DNA from: Tagaea sp.
Lineage (GTDB): Bacteria > Pseudomonadota > Alphaproteobacteria > CACIAM-22H2
Length of the DNA stretch: 6,627 nt
Reading direction: 5' to 3'
NCBI GenBank assembly: GCA_023653245.1
Contig: JAMNXK010000120.1
Location: forward strand, 1 to 6,627
The position numbers and the translations under genes were made by a program. The notes beneath the pieces were generated by a model. The model was not told the DNA's origin. It worked only from the letters and a program-made list of their open reading frames with translations, and did no database searches. Every line of letters begins with the position of its first letter. The stretch's first letter is position 1. Below, piece by piece: positions 6,193 to 6,627 of this stretch.

Positions 6193-6220
6193 GGTCGGCG
6201 TGGCGGGAGTCGAACGCGCG
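6193..6220 (-). repeat. tRNA 3'-end-like repeat, copy 2
   Basis: This is the direct repeat of 323-350, differing at one base (G at 6203 against A at 333). That change makes the minus-strand T-stem 3' side CCCGC instead of CCCGT. Both copies share the same C·C mismatch in the T-stem. Here the base before ACC reads C rather than A, so the CCA end is lost. Beyond 6220 the identity stops, apart from ATGCTC, which directly follows here and appears 15 bases later in copy 1. It starts eight bases after the last gene of the cluster. Confidence 0.75.
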
Positions 6221-6248
6221 ATGCTCAAGCCGCGATCGCATCAATCTG

Positions 6249-6265
6249 TTACTTATATCAAGTAA
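6249..6265. promoter_or_regulatory. AT-rich palindrome, possible operator
   Basis: TTACTT and AAGTAA form perfect 6-bp arms around the five bases ATATC. The size and AT-rich content resemble a dimeric regulator's operator, although no adjacent gene with a clear promoter depends on it. It has no T-run after it, so a terminator is unlikely. It could also be a remnant of a mobile element end. Confidence 0.35.
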
Positions 6266-6542
6266 TGTTCTTATCTTTTGGAAACCAAGGAATCGATCTT
6301 CATCGAAGTACCGCCCATTCAAAACCACCGATCACATGCAACTCCGGCGCGCGCTTCCCTCTGCGCCCCATTTGGTCGCTCACCCGACCCACTTCGTCGC
6401 CGCATTCGTCTCGTCGCCCACGGAACTCGGGGTGCGGCCTCGGTCCGACAAGCGGCTCTTCGATCCAAGAAGTGACGGTCGTGAGCATCGCGAATCGCGT
6501 ATATTCGTTTCCGTTCCGGCTGCGCAGGCGAAAAGACCGCAG

Positions 6543-6627
6543 ATGAAGATCAGTATTCTCGTCCAAACGATATTCCCCGAAAAAGCCCTTACGGCGATCG
6601 ACGATCTGCGCCTCCAACTCGCCGGGA
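6543..6627 (+). CDS. Possible start of a gene running off the right edge
   Basis: An ATG at 6543 opens a frame of 28 codons to the window end: MKISILVQTIFP, then EKALTAIDDLRLQLAG. The predicted strand followed by an amphipathic helix is protein-like, but there is no good ribosome site (only a GGCGAAAAG-like purine stretch 10-16 bases before) and codon use is less G/C-biased than in the upstream genes. The opposite strand is also open over the same bases. No family is recognised, so this is a tentative call. Confidence 0.3.
   Translation, partial: MKISILVQTIFPEKALTAIDDLRLQLAG

Larger units (their letters stand above)
6185..6542. other. Intergenic region downstream of the gene cluster (about 360 bp)
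   Basis: No gene is recognised here. It opens with the second tRNA-like repeat (6193-6220), followed by a stretch clearly poorer in G+C than the rest of the window (29 of 80 bases are G or C in 6231-6310) containing a palindrome at 6249-6265. A minus-strand frame is open from the right edge down to 6300, but its translation has no familiar motif and becomes Arg/Gly/Pro-rich like a chance frame. No hairpin plus T-run terminator was found after the last gene. TATATT at 6500-6505 could be a -10 box for a gene starting near 6543, but no matching -35 is seen. Confidence 0.5.

Noticed and set aside
6300..6627. Minus-strand frame open from the right edge (about 109 codons)
   Set aside because: It has no recognised motif, its second half is Arg/Gly/Pro-rich, and it conflicts with the possible plus-strand start at 6543. 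It could be a real C-terminal fragment, but evidence is too thin to list.

Overview
The window is GC-rich DNA (close to two-thirds G+C in the coding parts), with tightly packed genes and strong G/C preference at third codon positions. The proteins look alphaproteobacterial, and the partial amino-acid decarboxylase at the left edge and the 3-hydroxybutyrate dehydrogenase suggest Hyphomicrobiales or a relative. This assignment is inference from protein character; no marker gene is present.

Layout, left to right. (1) 1-212, minus strand: N-terminal part of an Orn/Lys/Arg decarboxylase-family protein, running off the left edge. (2) 213-617: a divergent intergenic region of about 400 bp with a 28-bp tRNA-3'-end-like repeat. 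(3) 618-6184, plus strand: seven genes in one direction. They encode a D-3-hydroxybutyrate dehydrogenase, a patatin-like serine lipase/phospholipase, an MscS-type channel with a C-terminal cyclic-nucleotide-binding domain, two small membrane proteins (75 and 52 aa), a six-helix ferric-reductase-like (MsrQ/YedZ-type) heme protein fused to a Rieske [2Fe-2S] domain, and a single-pass protein with a Cys-rich signature facing the periplasm. The last six genes all overlap (one 8-bp overlap, then four ATGA overlaps), so they are very probably one translationally coupled unit. The dehydrogenase lies 29 bp upstream and probably belongs to the same transcript. (4) 6185-6627: a second copy of the tRNA-like repeat, then a distinctly AT-richer stretch with a 17-bp palindrome, and possibly the first codons of another gene at the right edge.

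Functional reading. Dehydrogenase plus patatin suggests use of carbon stores (hydroxybutyrate/PHB or lipid). The last three or four genes look like a transmembrane redox module. A cytosolic Rieske domain could pass electrons to membrane heme, and from there to a periplasmic acceptor such as the Cys-rich partner. Its coupling to a putative ligand-gated MscS channel, whose nucleotide-binding pocket has lost the usual Glu, is the most interesting and least explained part. No integrase, transposase, CRISPR array, rRNA or intact tRNA was seen.
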